NCBI GenBank assembly: GCA_022818135.1
Contig: JAFMSR010000017.1
Location: 444,002-508,001 of the forward strand
DNA length: 64,000 nt
Reading direction: 5' to 3'
DNA from: Saxidomus purpurata
Taxonomy: Eukaryota > Mollusca > Bivalvia > Venerida > Veneridae
Under the pieces are notes generated by a model that worked only from the letters and a program-made list of their open reading frames with translations, did not search any database and was not told the origin of the DNA. The position numbers and the translations under genes are program-made. This document shows positions 35,041 through 47,144 of this stretch, piece after piece. Each line of letters begins with the position of its first letter. Positions within the stretch are counted from its first letter, which is position 1.

Positions 35041-35865
35041 GTATGTGCACACAGCTGCAGTTAATAAAGTGTATCATTGTGTATCTTGCATCAAAATGTT
35101 CAGCTGTTTGACATGTTAAACGGGTAGACAATGTGAAGACACTCGCAGCTCTTGTTTACTAAAACAAGACATTTTACACTTGTGTTGCAAGCTGCAGCAT
35201 AACAATAATATAGAGCACACCTCTTCCATACCTGCAGTCAATGAATACTGACTTAATACAATCACCTTACAACAACTATTGAATCTTACTTAAAAGGAAG
35301 TTATGTAAGGTCTGCTTTCACTTTGTTTAAACATTGTTCCAAAGATAAGGTGCATAAAACTGCAAAACAACAACTTTAACCACGGGTTTCGTCTATTTTT
35401 CTTAATTACAAGATTTTTCTCCAAAAAAAAAGTAGCGTGTTTTACGTAATTGTTATGTTCGGGTAAATACAACGCGGTATTTTCATTATTTTATAAGTAA
35501 ATTCGATATTCCATCCAAGTAAATTGGTTGCGACCCCTGCTACTGATCATATCTTTTTATGTGAGAAAGCTGGTAGTGTCTTACGGAGTATAGGACTCTT
35601 GTACTTGTTCTTTCCAGGAACGATAGTTAGGTAAACTGGCCGCCTGTATAAATGACCGCAGTTTGGTTGAAAGGTCGTTAAAATCATACATGTGCATTCT
35701 ATACGGAAAAAAAGACCGGATGGGAATCACAAGACAGCTTCGATTATTTATCGCACGCGTATCGTTATGCCTTTTAATACTCTACATAATGTTGTTGATG
35801 TTGTTTAGGAACCCATCTTTAAAATAAGTATATAACGATATAAACATATAAATTATCTTATTTAG
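35041..35865. other. Non-coding stretch 5' of the P-loop exons
   Basis: No supported exon. It may hold the promoter and first exon of the P-loop gene, which I cannot place. Confidence 0.4.
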
Positions 35866-35910
35866 ATGACATGTGTTGCAAGGAAGACACAGTTCTTGAG
35901 AACCTGATGG
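35866..35910 (+). CDS. Likely short exon preceding the P-loop NTPase exon
   Basis: AG at 35864-35865 (CTTATTTAG) and donor GTGAGT at 35911. The open frame reads DMCCKEDTVLENLM with one leftover G. That base joins the next exon (starting AT-CGG) as GAT to give LM-DRSKIYKQ, so both splice phases agree. The first codon is split with an unseen upstream exon. Confidence 0.5.
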
Positions 35911-36500
35911 GTGAGTTGATGACGTATATTTTGTACGTTTTGGGCAAGATTTGTTATATGTATTTTTGTTTGATTAAGGAGTCGAACACTTGTAAGGCAA
36001 CACTTATGTGTATTGGCAAGTAGTCAGATAATCTACGTGACAGGACAGTGAACCTTTATTAAACATTGTCAAAATAACCAATATAATTAAAGTATGTTTA
36101 TGAAAAAGACTTGATAGTGCTCCGGTAGTGGCGCACGTGTATTCTTCGCTCGGTTCCACCTATCCTCCCGCTTTCCCTTTACTCGGGACAACCCATTCCT
36201 CAACAGTAGGCCATGTAAGATCCTCTAGTTTTATCTGGCGTAACAATTGATTCGGACAAAACTTTTCAACGTAGAATGATTCTTTAAAAAAAAGTATGTT
36301 GTTTATAGCCTTCTGAACTTAACAACAGCAGCTCGAGAACGTCAACATCACTAAGTTATTCTCATGAAGCAAGTTTAGTCAGCCTTAAGTAAACCAGAGG
36401 TTTTGGTTAATATGAAAAGTAAACAAAGCTTTCAACATATCCCCGTATGTACGTTCTTTTTATACAAAGGCACACTTGTTTGAAATATTTTTCTTTGCAG

Positions 36501-36978
36501 ATCGGTCGAAAATTTACAAGCAAACAAACAAGCCAAAGAAAGTCGACACCAAAACAACATCTGAAACAGAAAAAATATTTGTGGAACATAATACTGTTGC
36601 TATCGTTGGTCCGGCCGGAAGTGGAAAGACTAGCCTGTCATTTGATTTGTTGTCTTCCTATGATCTTAGCAATGGGGAAGAAAACTTTCTTGTTGTCCTT
36701 GAACCAGAAGAATTGAAGTATGTCAAGTTCAGTCTGAGACCAGTGTTGATACTCAAGCTGTTACCTGGAATAGAATTCGACCTCGGCGAAGCACGCAGAT
36801 GGTTCAGACAGTTTGACATACTGCAGGCCGCTGTACGCAAAAATAAGATAGCAGTCATTTCGATTATTGACTCAGATGTCTTCCGCATGTGGCAGTCCAA
36901 TATGCCGAAGCATTCTCTCCTAGAACACGTTGTTTATATTGATGGTGACTCATCGAAGAAAAGAGCAGTCAGGACAAG
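36501..36978 (+). CDS. P-loop NTPase exon, novel-STAND-like
   Basis: The exon runs from acceptor TTCTTTGCAG (36499-36500) to donor AAG|GTAAAT (36979). About 158 residues: a basic linker (SKIYKQTNKPKKVDTKT), then a beta strand and Walker A (VAIVGPAGSGKTSL), the ENFLVVLEPEE strand, and GEARRWFRQFDILQAAVRKN. Next comes the strand KIAVISIIDSDVF, placed like a Walker-B/sensor strand although the usual DD is not clear, and LEHVVYIDGDSS. The order fits nSTAND-type NTPases that are expanded in bivalves and often coupled to immune or death-fold domains; that assignment is inference. The exon ends in phase 2 and is short for a whole NTPase module, so more exons or truncation are expected. The next exon is not certain. 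Confidence 0.6.
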
Positions 36979-37085
36979 GTAAATATTTTGTATCATTCCT
37001 ATGAAATGCCAAGTCTTCATATATTCGAACATTTTATCATGTTTTTAAACATTGCTAAACCCTATAATTTAATTAATGTGACCAA

Positions 37086-37470
37086 CTATTGATTAAAATC
37101 GCGAAATAAATGAATTGAAGACCTCTGTAATTCCATTTTGATATGCCTATGGAATATTTCTATAGTCAATCGGAGTGCTTTATAATTATGTATCCCAATA
37201 TAATTGGAACCCAAAGCTTTGTTTTCAAGGAGGAGTTTTGGCAAGACTTGGAATATAGGCCCACGTGAGTGCCTTCGTATCACTTGTTTTACTGACTGGA
37301 AGAATAGTAGTGGCTTTCCTCTGTTGTCATTAATGAAGATGGAGTTTGCCCAAGCTAACTATCGGCAGGCCCTAGTTTCAGCTTTTGCGAGATGGAGATT
37401 CTATGTATGTCACTTGCCAAAGGTTAAACTTAAATATATAGTTAATGAATGCCGCAAATCATGACGGTAT
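37086..37470 (-). pseudogene. Possible further retroelement remnant
   Basis: Lies directly on the 3' side (minus-strand sense) of the decayed reverse transcriptase and has patchy minus-strand coding look, with stops. It contains the dispersed segment at 37141-37182 that recurs at 51438-51479. It is tied to the RT only by position. Confidence 0.3.
37141..37182. repeat. Dispersed ATATGCCTATGG segment, copy 1
   Basis: ATATGCCTATGGAATATTTC through GTGCTTTA recurs at 51438-51479 with few changes. Probably the end of a MITE. Confidence 0.7.
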
Positions 37471-37479
37471 CAGCCTAGA

Positions 37480-37930
37480 TTTGCAGTAGCAGTAGCAGTT
37501 GCATACTCTCCCGAACACCGAAACCAAGGACGTCATCATAGAATGTAGCGTTGACCTCTTTGGGAAGATCGAACACCAAGTAAATTATGAAAAAGAGACA
37601 GACAGTTGGTGACAGTTCACTTTCTTGAGGAACACCATGTCATTGAACAAATGTATGAATTAACGACATCTTGTGTTGATCAATAGTCTATACTTCATCG
37701 AACGCTCCCTGAAGGCCAATCCGAGATTCAAGTGTTACTTTGTTGTTGGAAAATATTTTTCATCTTGTTTGCAAGATGTGTAGTATAGTCTTCCGTGGAA
37801 TGGTATTGGCTAAGGCGAGTCTGTTGGCTAAGCAGTATTTGGTTGGTGTCGAAGTACCAGTTCACTCGCTGACCAAAAATGTTCTCCATTTTTTAACAAC
37901 AACTCTGGTGGGTATGACTAGTTGATTGCT
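37480..37930 (-). pseudogene. Decayed non-LTR retrotransposon reverse transcriptase
   Basis: Minus-strand translation shows IGLQGAFDEV (compare DLQKAFDKV), then HGVPQESELSPT (compare GVPQGSVLSPT). LPKEVNATFYDDVLGF follows, where the YADD catalytic box reads YDDV. Stops fall after FDEV and after TFVQ, and the canonical Gly and Ala residues are changed. This order of blocks is diagnostic of a non-LTR RT palm domain (Jockey/I-like by look). It is dead and truncated. It lies in the interval downstream of the P-loop exon. Confidence 0.65.
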
Positions 37931-38051
37931 TAATGCCTTACTTCGATCTTTTATTGTTTGAGGATGGGAAGCATGACCGCCTATCCTTCAAGTTGTTCCT
38001 GTTAGGATGCAACTACTTTTCTGTAAAAGGTCATAATTAATTTCTTTACAG

Positions 38052-38097
38052 TTACTTCTGAACTTACTACAAGTGGCACACAAACTGATCTCACAAG
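38052..38097 (+). CDS. Possible small exon
   Basis: The acceptor TTTCTTTACAG and donor CACAAG|GTAAGT are both strong. The frame with two leading bases reads TSELTTSGTQTDL and ends in phase 2. That is the phase needed by the NHL exon at 52824 (one leading base). It does not fit directly after the P-loop exon (phase 2 into this exon meets a stop). Confidence 0.4.
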
Positions 38098-38199
38098 GTA
38101 AGTAAAATGTATAATAATGCTCTGGTATAATGTAAAGTATGCTAGTCTCTTTTAAATAAAGCAAGCAGGAGAGAAAGAGAATAATAAATGAAAGAAATA

Positions 38200-38430
38200 A
38201 GTTAGTAAAGTTAATGTCTGTTTGCATTGTACATCTTCTACATAGGCTTATATAGGAAAATCATTGAAAGTCTTTTTTGAAACTGCAATGTCTATAGCTT
38301 AGATATTTGGCATTTAGCATTTCCTAGTGGGCCGCTAACAAATTTATTTAACTATTTAACATAGGTTTCTATAGGTAGAACAGTGCACTGGTACTCATGT
38401 GAGCGATATAGGGTCATCAATGTTCTCTTA
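38200..38430. repeat. Fragment of the TAGCTCACC-type dispersed repeat
   Basis: Contains AGCTTAGATATTTGGCATTT, CCTAGTGGGCC and GTGAGCGATATAGGGTCAT, phrases shared with 44040-44640 and 47145-47895. Confidence 0.6.
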
Positions 38431-38699
38431 TTTATATAGTAACTGAGCGGCTACACTGCAATGACAAAAAGGGAGAATATATGGACATCCTTGTCTATAT
38501 CCACTCTTTATTTCAAAGGGTTCTGGTTACCGTTATTGATAATAGCGAAACAACCATAGTGAAACTTTTCCTAACATTTAGAAATGACATTATGCTATCA
38601 AAGACCTTTTTCAAATCTGCAAGAATTGTTGACTTGCAAATGTCCTGTTGTTTCATAAAGTATTCTAACATTTTCACCTACATAATATGTTTTTCATAA

Positions 38700-39820
38700 A
38701 TTAGGTTTGTACATTAACCAGGTCTATAATTGAATTCATGACATTTTTAAGACGGTTACTTACATCGTTCGTAGCAATTTTAAAGTGAATATATATAAAA
38801 GCTAATCGGTCTCCAGTTAGAAAGTAGAAGTGATTCCTCTCCCTCTCTAAGTAATAAAAAAGTAGTCATTGCTTTTGTAAAGTTGTAAATTCGTTTATTT
38901 GATATACATAAATGATAGAAGATATAAAATAAAATTTAGATAATTTCTAAGTAATGGCCGAACCTTTTTTTATTTTATTGACGACTAAAAACATGCAGCA
39001 GAACCCAACTGCGTAATGACGATAACTAAGTTTGCAAGAAACAGGCGGACGAAAATCGGACGGACGAAAATCGGACGAATGTATTACACCGGTCTTTACA
39101 CGTATTCCAGCTAGTGCCAAATATGTTCAGGCTAGCAATTAAAGTTCTGCTGCTTTTAATTTAGGCTTTCAGCTGAGCAAAGTAATAAATGAAAAAATAA
39201 ATGAATTCAGCACTTTATATTTGTATTTCGTAGAGCGAATCATACATGTATAAATGGAAGGAAGGTCGGAGATTTATTTTCAAACGTATAAAACAATCAA
39301 AATAATATATTATGGCATAAGGTTGACAAAATATCGTAAATAATAGATTTTAAGAAAGAATTGAAGCCCTGGCTAAGCTGCACAATGAAAGGATAGACAA
39401 CGCGAAGTTGCAGAAGCTATCAAAATGAGCTCAGAATGATGACCTGGCAAGTTGCAGAGAGTCTATCATCCCTAGCTTGAGAGAAATGAGGCGAAGTTGC
39501 ACAACACTTTCTCTAACATAAAATATACTAATACAAAACAGATGCACCGAGTAAACGAACGTGAATTACATTAAAATTACAAGTTACGAAATTGAAGATT
39601 ACATTATGCTACAATGTACACCAAAATGCGCTTGTTAAGTGTGCTGTGGGCAAATTAATATTTTATGAAAGAAAATTCGCCCAAATAATGATCACTGAAC
39701 AGAAGGCTGTGAGCGAGATGATAATTACTGGGGAATTCCTTGTAAATTCCCCGGCGTTATTGCTTCAACTACATGTACAGTGTTATACGATAAGTTCAAA
39801 ATATCTAGACCAACGACTGA
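38700..39820. other. Non-coding stretch
   Basis: No supported exon. A tandem GGCGGACGAAAATCGGAC is seen at about 39045-39077. Repeated GCGAAGTTGCA phrases occur near 39390-39510. Confidence 0.45.
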
Positions 39821-39830
39821 CAAATAAATA

Positions 39831-40060
39831 TACTGAAGCGAAAAAGAAACGCAGGGTAACAAAATATGTAATAATATCAAAACGGCTATGTGGAGAAGTA
39901 TGAAAATCGGTCAGATAATTATCTCGTCCACAGTGCTTATCGACCTAAAATCACTCAAAACCAGTTTAGATAGTAAATGCATGATATCACTACTTCTACA
40001 CATAGCCGTTTTGATATTATTACATATTTTGTTACCCTGCGTTTCTTTTTCGCTTCAGTA
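39831..40060. repeat. Long near-perfect hairpin, 70-bp arms
   Basis: Arm 39831-39900 (TACTGAAGCGAAAAAGAAAC ... GGAGAAGTA) is the reverse complement of 39991-40060 with one mismatch. The loop is 90 bp. Weaker pairing extends about 12 bp outward (GACAA..ATA). It may be a young foldback element or an inverted duplication. If transcribed it would form a long double-stranded RNA. Confidence 0.9.
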
Positions 40061-40208
40061 TACTATCTTGTCTAAATAAACCAGGAGTATTTAAAGTTAT
40101 TTGGGAATTTTTCAGCCAACGACCACCAAGAGAAAACGTTTTCTGAGCTACTGCATGATTGACTGATTTTCCGATATTTTCTGTTGTGCTAAAATTATTC
40201 ATATTACG

Positions 40209-40559
40209 CTAGCTAAATTTGGGCAAATTATTTGACCAGACAATTGATTTGGAATAGCCTCCTAATTCTTTTATAGACGAGAGGTCATTTTTAATACTCT
40301 TAATTAAGAAATCTTTTGATTGCTCACTAATAGAGTTTCCTTCGCAATGGATTATAATTGCATCAGGCGGGTATTCGGATGCCTGCAGTGTACTTGTTAC
40401 CAAGGGAAGCACTTCCGGCCACTTCATACCCCTCCTAGTAAACCAGGAAATAGTGCATATATTTCTGTCTAAGCCTAGATTGGCAGTCAATCGCTCTATA
40501 GCTCTCCTGTTTGCCCAAAATGATATAAAGAATCCAACTATCCAAATAGCTGAAAGCAC
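40209..40559 (-). pseudogene. SGNH-hydrolase-like segment of a tyrosine-recombinase element
   Basis: 116 residues including AIWIVGFFISFWANRRAIE, NLGLDRNICTISWFTRRGM, PPDAIIIHCEGNSI and KSIVWSNNLP. The layout matches the GDSL/SGNH-like domain found fused downstream of tyrosine recombinases in many animal mobile elements. The expected Gly-Asp/Ser-Ser nucleophile block reads GFF, so the catalytic serine is lost. It is one frame away from the recombinase segment that precedes it. Confidence 0.65.
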
Positions 40560-40578
40560 GCATATATGAACAAGCTGA

Positions 40579-40839
40579 TTATTTTATATATAGATATATG
40601 GTCTCAGCGAATGTATGACAGGTGTGAATTTGATGTCCATCTACCTTTTTCATAATAACCTCATATTGAATATCTTGGGAGTCTAAATAAATAGCCGCGC
40701 CTATACGAAAGCTATGAGAGAGTAGACATGTAGCTGGTAGGCCTAATTGCAGCAAGCATTTCTTCATAACGGCTGTAAACTTATATCTAGTTTCTGGCTT
40801 GCTATTTGCATGAAAAAAAAAACAACAACAAATACTCAA
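40579..40839 (-). pseudogene. Tyrosine recombinase C-terminal fragment (DIRS/Ngaro/Crypton-like)
   Basis: Encodes ANSKPETRYKFTAVMKKCLL, then SHSFRIGAA (the H-x-x-R catalytic box) and IYLYIK, where the nucleophilic tyrosine would lie. The N-terminal half and the usual GRW motif are absent. It runs into the SGNH-like segment through a frameshift in the 19-bp gap 40560-40578. Intact relatives encode both domains in one frame. Confidence 0.7.
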
Positions 40840-42585
40840 ACGTTGGCTTCAACTTTAAATATTATAAAAACAGCTGACACCGGGCATAATTCATTTCTTG
40901 ATAAAGATGAAATGGAAATGATCTGAGGCGAACCGCTCTGGTAACTTTAGACTTACTCAAATAAAAATGCAATGTGGCATTTCCTTTCGTCTTACCTAAG
41001 GTCTGCAGTTTTTAATGGACAGTCGCGTAGTTGCAACGAAGAAATGACTAGTTCGCTTACGCAAAACAGCCCAAAATACCGATACTAAAAATATAGCCTG
41101 AAAGAGCTCGTTCGTACCAGGAACAACAAATTATGTGTTAAATGTCGAGTAAACTGCTAAGAACATTAATTGCGATTTGGCAATCTCAGGGGCTTTTTTA
41201 CGTCTAAAACCATCCATTATCTTTTAAAAGTAAAATGTCTTTGTTGGATCCTCCCAACTGTGAAATCTATGTACACAAGTTAATGCTGCCAAATAGGAAG
41301 AAGCAATTTTGAAAGATAGACCTTTTTGAAATAACCAGGCAATATAAAGGGAAACAACCCATGAATGTACCGGCCATATAGTCTATTTTCGTATTGTTTG
41401 ATAAACCTTCTGCGGCCAGCGACTTTGCTAATTGCCAAAAAAATCGAACAGATGCGATGGCACCAGAGCCCTGAAACGCTGAAATTCAAGCCTTAAAAAA
41501 GGCATCTGTAATGCCATTGAAATACCTGGAATGTGTTTACTTTTAAATACAATGTTAAATTTTATACACTGTAAAACTTTATAAGAAAGATCACAGGTTT
41601 TGACTTACTGGTCATTAATTTATAATGTGGCACACTGACATATTATCACTTCTGAACATTTTCGTTTTGATTTTGAAGTCTGTTCGACCATAAGAAAATT
41701 CAGGCCACTATTGGAAATGTTTCTAAGATTGTTATATCATCAGTTAAGCTATTTTGTCTTCAAGTGTCTGACCAAATTGACCAAATGCCATTTAAATAAA
41801 TGTCATATCCAGTTCCAGAGATATCCGTAAATAGTTGCATTTCTTGATAATTAAGCCAGGTTTTTTCATGAATAACAGACTGACAAAAATGACAGCCATA
41901 TTTTTAAATCTTATGTCTCTCAATTGTCTTCCACCCACGTGGTCAGCATGCCTCTCCCTTTTCATAGCACGTGGCTGCCTGTGCATGCTTGAACTTGTTT
42001 AAACGTTAAAAATTAACTATATTTTATCAATTCCAATAAAGTATAAGACTTGCTTATCTATTTCAATTACTTTTTTCACTTGTCAGCAGAATATTGCAGG
42101 ATTTAGAATGCCAGGTATATTCAGTTTCTAGCTAGAAATGGCCATAATCATGTTCTCCAGCTGATATCTGCCGAAATAACGACTTACTTACAAATGTACA
42201 AATGTTTTACATTCAACCGATAGAATGTTGTATTCACTACACACACTGAACACAGTTTCAGTAATATTACGCCGTGTACCGTCAGAAATGATGAAGCTAA
42301 TTTAATGATAATAGCTGACGCGGCTGAAACAAAATGTCATATACGTTAAACATGATTAAGGCTTTAAAGTGACAATTGTAGGCCGTAAACAATTACACTA
42401 GTGTTACTCTGTCTGATTAATTACTCAATTACTCTTAATAGTGATGCTGGATATGTAGTTCATGCATTGCTGCACGGCCTTTGAGTATTGGCATTTTTTG
42501 TATTGTTTCTATTCTCGGTCTTCTCTAGGATTTCTCCTCACTGGTGAAACTGTCAAGACCCCTGATAGTTGAAGAGTGAAAGGAC
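40840..42585. other. Non-coding stretch
   Basis: Nothing supported. The first 200 bp may hold more eroded recombinase sequence on the minus strand. Confidence 0.4.
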
Positions 42586-42587
42586 AC

Positions 42588-42840
42588 ATGCAACCACAAG
42601 GGAATCCGAGTATCAGACACTAGTCCTTTACGAATACACCCCTTGGTTCTTTTACGTGCCCAGTGTATAACATCGATACACGCAAGACTACCTCTAGGTT
42701 TCTAACCAGTTCATCTCTAGATGGGTGGAAAACATGGAAAAGCATTTCTAAAATTTCCAGTGCCCCGGCCAGGATTAGAACAGGAAACCTTCGGATTGAT
42801 AGTCCAGGGTGTTAACCACTCGACTATAGCGCCATCCCTA
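42588..42840 (-). mobile_element. SINE with tRNA-like head
   Basis: Read on the minus strand the head is GGCGCTATAGTCGAGTGGTT (A-box-like) with a B-box-like GGTTTCCTGTTCTAATCC about 35 bp later. The body follows towards lower coordinates. Eroded relative to intact tRNA. Confidence 0.6.
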
Positions 42841-43861
42841 GTATTGATGTTACAATAGTACATCACATAGTATTATTGCACGACCTTTAATCGAGTATTG
42901 ACATTACAAATAGCTCATTTGCCGATGGTCTATCAGAATATGCCTGTTGTTCGAAGGATATAGGCCTCAAAGTTATGGCATTTCCAACGTCCGGCAGAAA
43001 GACATGCACGTTTATTTCAAGTATCTGTCAGACTTGCAATGAAAAATCAAAAACATTCGTTGAACGATTTCTGTTATTTCAACATGCAATGTCATACCAA
43101 CTGTGATCTCCCTTTAGAAATACTGTCATGTAAATTGAAGTAACCGCAGTAAAGTAAAGACATAGCTTAGACTGAAAAGAACGGGTTTCGGTTACTAGTT
43201 GGTCTCAGCCAATCAACAAAACGCATTTTCAATATCACAAGGTTTAGCTTTAACGGAAACACACCGTAAAACAGTTTCCGATATGCATTGTTCAGTCAAG
43301 TATGTATGTACGCATCTCTGCCAACTGTTAGTTCTGAATTTGTTCGTACCGGTAATTATATCAAGCGAATTCGGTGCTACTGACATAAATTTAATACAGG
43401 TTTTTAGAACAAATCAACCGGGGAATCTGATGTGCGTTCGATATTCAAAAAAAAAAAATACGCGATTAGTGGACCAGCCTGTAGTTGAGTTACGTCCAGT
43501 TCCGAGTATTTAAGCACAATTTGATCTTAACATCTTAATATTTTATTGGTCGATCATGCCAAGCGAGCGAACAAATTTCGACCTTCTTAAATCATTTTAG
43601 CTCTATTAAGTATTTGGATTGTGTGATAATTTCAAGGAAAAACAGGATTAAATGGGAAGAATTTTCCCAACAGACAATCAGATCTTACTTATCTGTAAAG
43701 AGGCCTAAATAATTCGAAACTGTCTGAAACTCCCTTCTAAAGTCTGTTTGTTTTCATTAAAATGAAGTTCCATATCCTTATACTCATGCAAGCGCATTTT
43801 TACACCATTTAATGAACATGTTTTATGATCCGGATGTTTCGGGGAAAAGTTGAGTTTATAC

Positions 43862-44045
43862 TGATTTATTGTAGCTCGATTGTGAAGAAAGCTTGTAGCT
43901 TATCGAGACACTCTCGGGTCCGCTTCCTTATAAAAACACTACTGGTGTCATATGAGGAGGTACGGTCGTGACCCCAGTGGAGCTCGAACACGCAACCTCC
44001 GGGTAGAGCGGCAGACACCTTATCCTTTACACCACCGCTCCCCTT
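43862..44045 (-). mobile_element. SINE family A, copy 1
   Basis: Minus-strand head GAGCGGTGGTGTAAAGGAT (A box) and GCGTGTTCGAGCTCC (B box). The body contains GGTCACGACCGTACCTCC and GATAAGCTACAAGCTTTC. The body is shared with 57322-57470. Confidence 0.75.
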
Positions 44046-44660
44046 TAAAAATCTTCTTCTCTGAGGCCACAATGCCAAGAGGTTACATATTTGGAATGTA
44101 GTAAAAGTGGCTTTCTATCCACATTGTTCAATTCGTTACCCCGTGTCATAAAATATCTTTAAAACTCTTCTATTCTTAACCGAAATGTCTAGAGCTTACG
44201 TATTTGGTAGATAGCATTGCCTAATGGTCCTCAACCAAGATTGTCCTAATCCTGACCCCCCAAAATTGACCCCGCCCGAGGCACACTTGTTTTCACATTC
44301 AGATATATAGGAAAATCTGTTAAAAGATTTGTCTCAGACACCAAGGCTCATAGCTTAGATATTTAACTTGTAGCCTTGTCTAGTTGTCCTCTACCATAAG
44401 TCAATATACTCCTTGGATCCAAATTGAAGCTGCCCTGGTGTCACTTTTTGCAACTTGACCTTAACTAACCTTGACCTACTTTCCGTTTTAGAAGCTACAT
44501 CAATGGAATTTGAACTATGTATATAGTTTTGCTTGTATATTCCTAACTTTGGACATTAATAGGCTGACTTTAACCTACTGACATACTTTCTTGTTAAAAA
44601 AGCTACAGCAATGAAATTTGGACTATATCAATAATTTTGCGTGTACACTGTCATAAAGGC
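44046..44660. repeat. Dispersed repeat fragment
   Basis: Contains AATCTTCTTCTCTGAGGCCA, TAGAGCTTACGTATTTGG, CTAATGGTCCTCAACCAAG and AAATTGACCCCGCCC, phrases shared with 47300-47890. Confidence 0.65.
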
Positions 44661-45057
44661 GATCAAATTCCGGAAAACTTCGACTGATAAAAATATTTTA
44701 CTTTGCCCGATACCCGAAAATAATCTGCTTTTTCTTCTGTAATAGTCTTTTTGTAGCACTAATAACGCAGAATGAGTTCCGAACATTTGCACGATTTGTA
44801 TGTTTTACACACACTCGTCAAATTGCAAAATGATGTGTGCGGCGAAACATTGCGGCATCTCTGTTCATATGCTGTGAAATTAACATGTTGCATAAAAAGG
44901 CACCGCATTAACCGGAAATCAATCAAGCATGTATAAAGCAAGAAATGTAAGACATTCATCAATGAATTATACTGTTAAAATAAACTATCCAGATGAAAAT
45001 CTTTTTTAACTATCCCTAACAGAAGATTGATAATCTGTTTATTTTGGAAGTACATTT

Positions 45058-45770
45058 TAAAGCTGCTCGCTTTCAGACTTCCCAAGCGCTTTCAAAATAA
45101 CATATTTTAGAACGAAAGTCATATAAAATGATCCCAGTACAGCTTCCTGTCGAGTATATCTTTATATTTGAAGTTATACGTATCTAAATGAGAAAGCGTT
45201 ACAAACGCTTTTGAAATTCCATTCTAGCATTAATGTGCTGTTTTTGGCCATTTCGCCGGTGTTGAACAGGAAGAAAAACGTGTGTTAACGGGGAGATTCA
45301 CGCACTATTATAACCGGTTTTCATTTATGCGCATTACTGGGCCATTGGTAACAAGTTATTACCTCCCAAGTCTTTCATCAAGCGCGGCGACCCAAGTGCT
45401 GGGCTTAAACCGCTACATGTAGAGACGTCATAAATATGACGTAAATAACACTTGTTCCGCCTTCCAAATGAGAGCGTTTCATACTTATTTTTATGATATT
45501 TTTATGCGAGAATTGCGTTAACGAACGTTGTTTCGTTTTTTAACATCGATGTTATAACAAGAAAAAAACGTACGTTAACCCTACAATATAACATTATAGC
45601 GTACCGGTGCCGTTACACAAAACCCACCAACATTTTCAAGGGATTTTGAAAAATTGCTACGTAGATTTATACTGCCATTGTTAATGCAATTATCATTACA
45701 TTTCATACTAACATATCATTTGGGAGACTTTTTTACAATTATAAACCACTGAGCTACCAACGGCAAAATC
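45058..45770. repeat. Diverged relative of the AGCTGCTCGCT element
   Basis: TTTTAAAGCTGCTCGCTTTC at 45056-45075 matches the end of the MITE at 60833. The interior phrases AACATATTTTAGA and GATTTATACTGCCATTGTT also correspond. The right terminus is not clear and about 400 bp of other sequence is inserted. Confidence 0.45.
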
Positions 45771-45835
45771 TCGAACCCGAAGTTTGTTATACTATATAAT
45801 AAGCTTTTGTTGACCCAGGTGAGAGTGATATTAAG

Positions 45836-45965
45836 CATCAATTGTCTAGTGATTAACAGGTTGACTAATTAACCCAAAGGACCTTAGTTCGATTCCCGAT
45901 AGTGCCACATTAGGATATCCTTGGACAAGGCAATTAACTTACCAAAGAACGTAATAATGGGTTTG
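45836..45965 (+). mobile_element. SINE with tRNA-like head
   Basis: TGTCTAGTGATTAACAGG (A-box-like) and CTTAGTTCGATTCCCGA (B box), followed by CCTTGGACAAGGCAATTAAC, a typical SINE body start. Confidence 0.6.
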
Positions 45966-47144
45966 GATAACACAAATTGATTTCAAGACAAAATTCATCT
46001 GTCATTCAAAGAAAATCATAGTTATAAATAGATGGATGTTAGATCAATTACTGTATACACGGATGTACACTTGAAAAGTTTCACGAAAACAATCAGTCTG
46101 GTTAAAAAAGCTAAGCTTATTTGGCCCTACATCATCTATCCCGCACTAATAATTTTATCACATGTATTATCACTTCATCAATTCGTCCCTTCAGTGCAAC
46201 AAGGTTGTAACTCCATTTTTCATTTGTTTTCAAGAGAAGCAAAAAACTTCCCCTTTTTGTCAAGCAATACCAAAAATGATCTTGTTTCTGATATTTATTT
46301 CTTGAATGAACAAGAAATCAACTGGTTGATCAAATTTTATACAATTATTGATCATAAAAGAGATTTTGTGAATTTCATGAGTTACAACCATGTTGCGCTG
46401 AAAATAACACAAATTTAGATATTTGTTTGGTGCAACAAGGTTGTAACTCATTACATTATTATCAAATATTGAATTATTTGCATAATATTTAAACACTGAT
46501 TTACAGTATTTGTTTAAATTGTTATTATTACAACACATGATCATAATTATTTTACGATAATTACCGTATACTTTCCAATAAATGCCTTTAGTCTATTAAA
46601 CGCCCTTTAACCTTTTCTAACAATGACCAGAAATCTAGAACTGAAATTTTATAAAACAAAAGCCTGCTCTGCTGTATTTTTATACATGAATATCATTGTA
46701 TTTAAAACAAAAAGTCTATCTGTTCAAGAAAATAAAGTGTTTTCCCCTGATATATAAGACATGTGACCTTCCTAACAAGTGAGAGACCAACATTGAAAAA
46801 ATAATATTAAAAAAAAAACTTTGCAGTACTAACTGCAGGTACATAACACTATTATGGCTTACCATGGTGTAGAAGCACATGATAAATTGGGATTATATTT
46901 TATCTACAATTGTTACAAGGTCAACATAATTTTTCAATGAAATATTGATACTTTCATCTTGTGGAACAAACTAACTGACTGAATATCCCCTACTTTAAGT
47001 GATCTGTTTTGTATTCAAAATGATATGGATTGTTAGTGTATACTTTTTCATAGAATTCCAGTACAACTTTCTACAATATAGCCTTTCTTAGGCCTAGACA
47101 GAAGAATAGTTGCATTCTTAGATGGAATAAATTGTTTTTTTTAG

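Noticed and set aside
37204..37464. 86-residue plus-strand frame and a possible exon at 37230-37264 with AG/GT sites
   Set aside because: Phases would fit the P-loop exon, but the region lies next to a decayed retroelement, carries a dispersed repeat, and the peptide is not protein-like.
39592..39903. 103-residue open frame ending in the hairpin arm
   Set aside because: No domain, and its end is made by the inverted repeat.
43199..43513. 104-residue plus-strand frame
   Set aside because: No domain, low complexity at its end, and lies between SINE copies.
46032..46418. 128-residue open frame crossing the 33-bp inverted repeat
   Set aside because: No recognisable domain and it runs through the terminal repeat; a chance frame is more likely.
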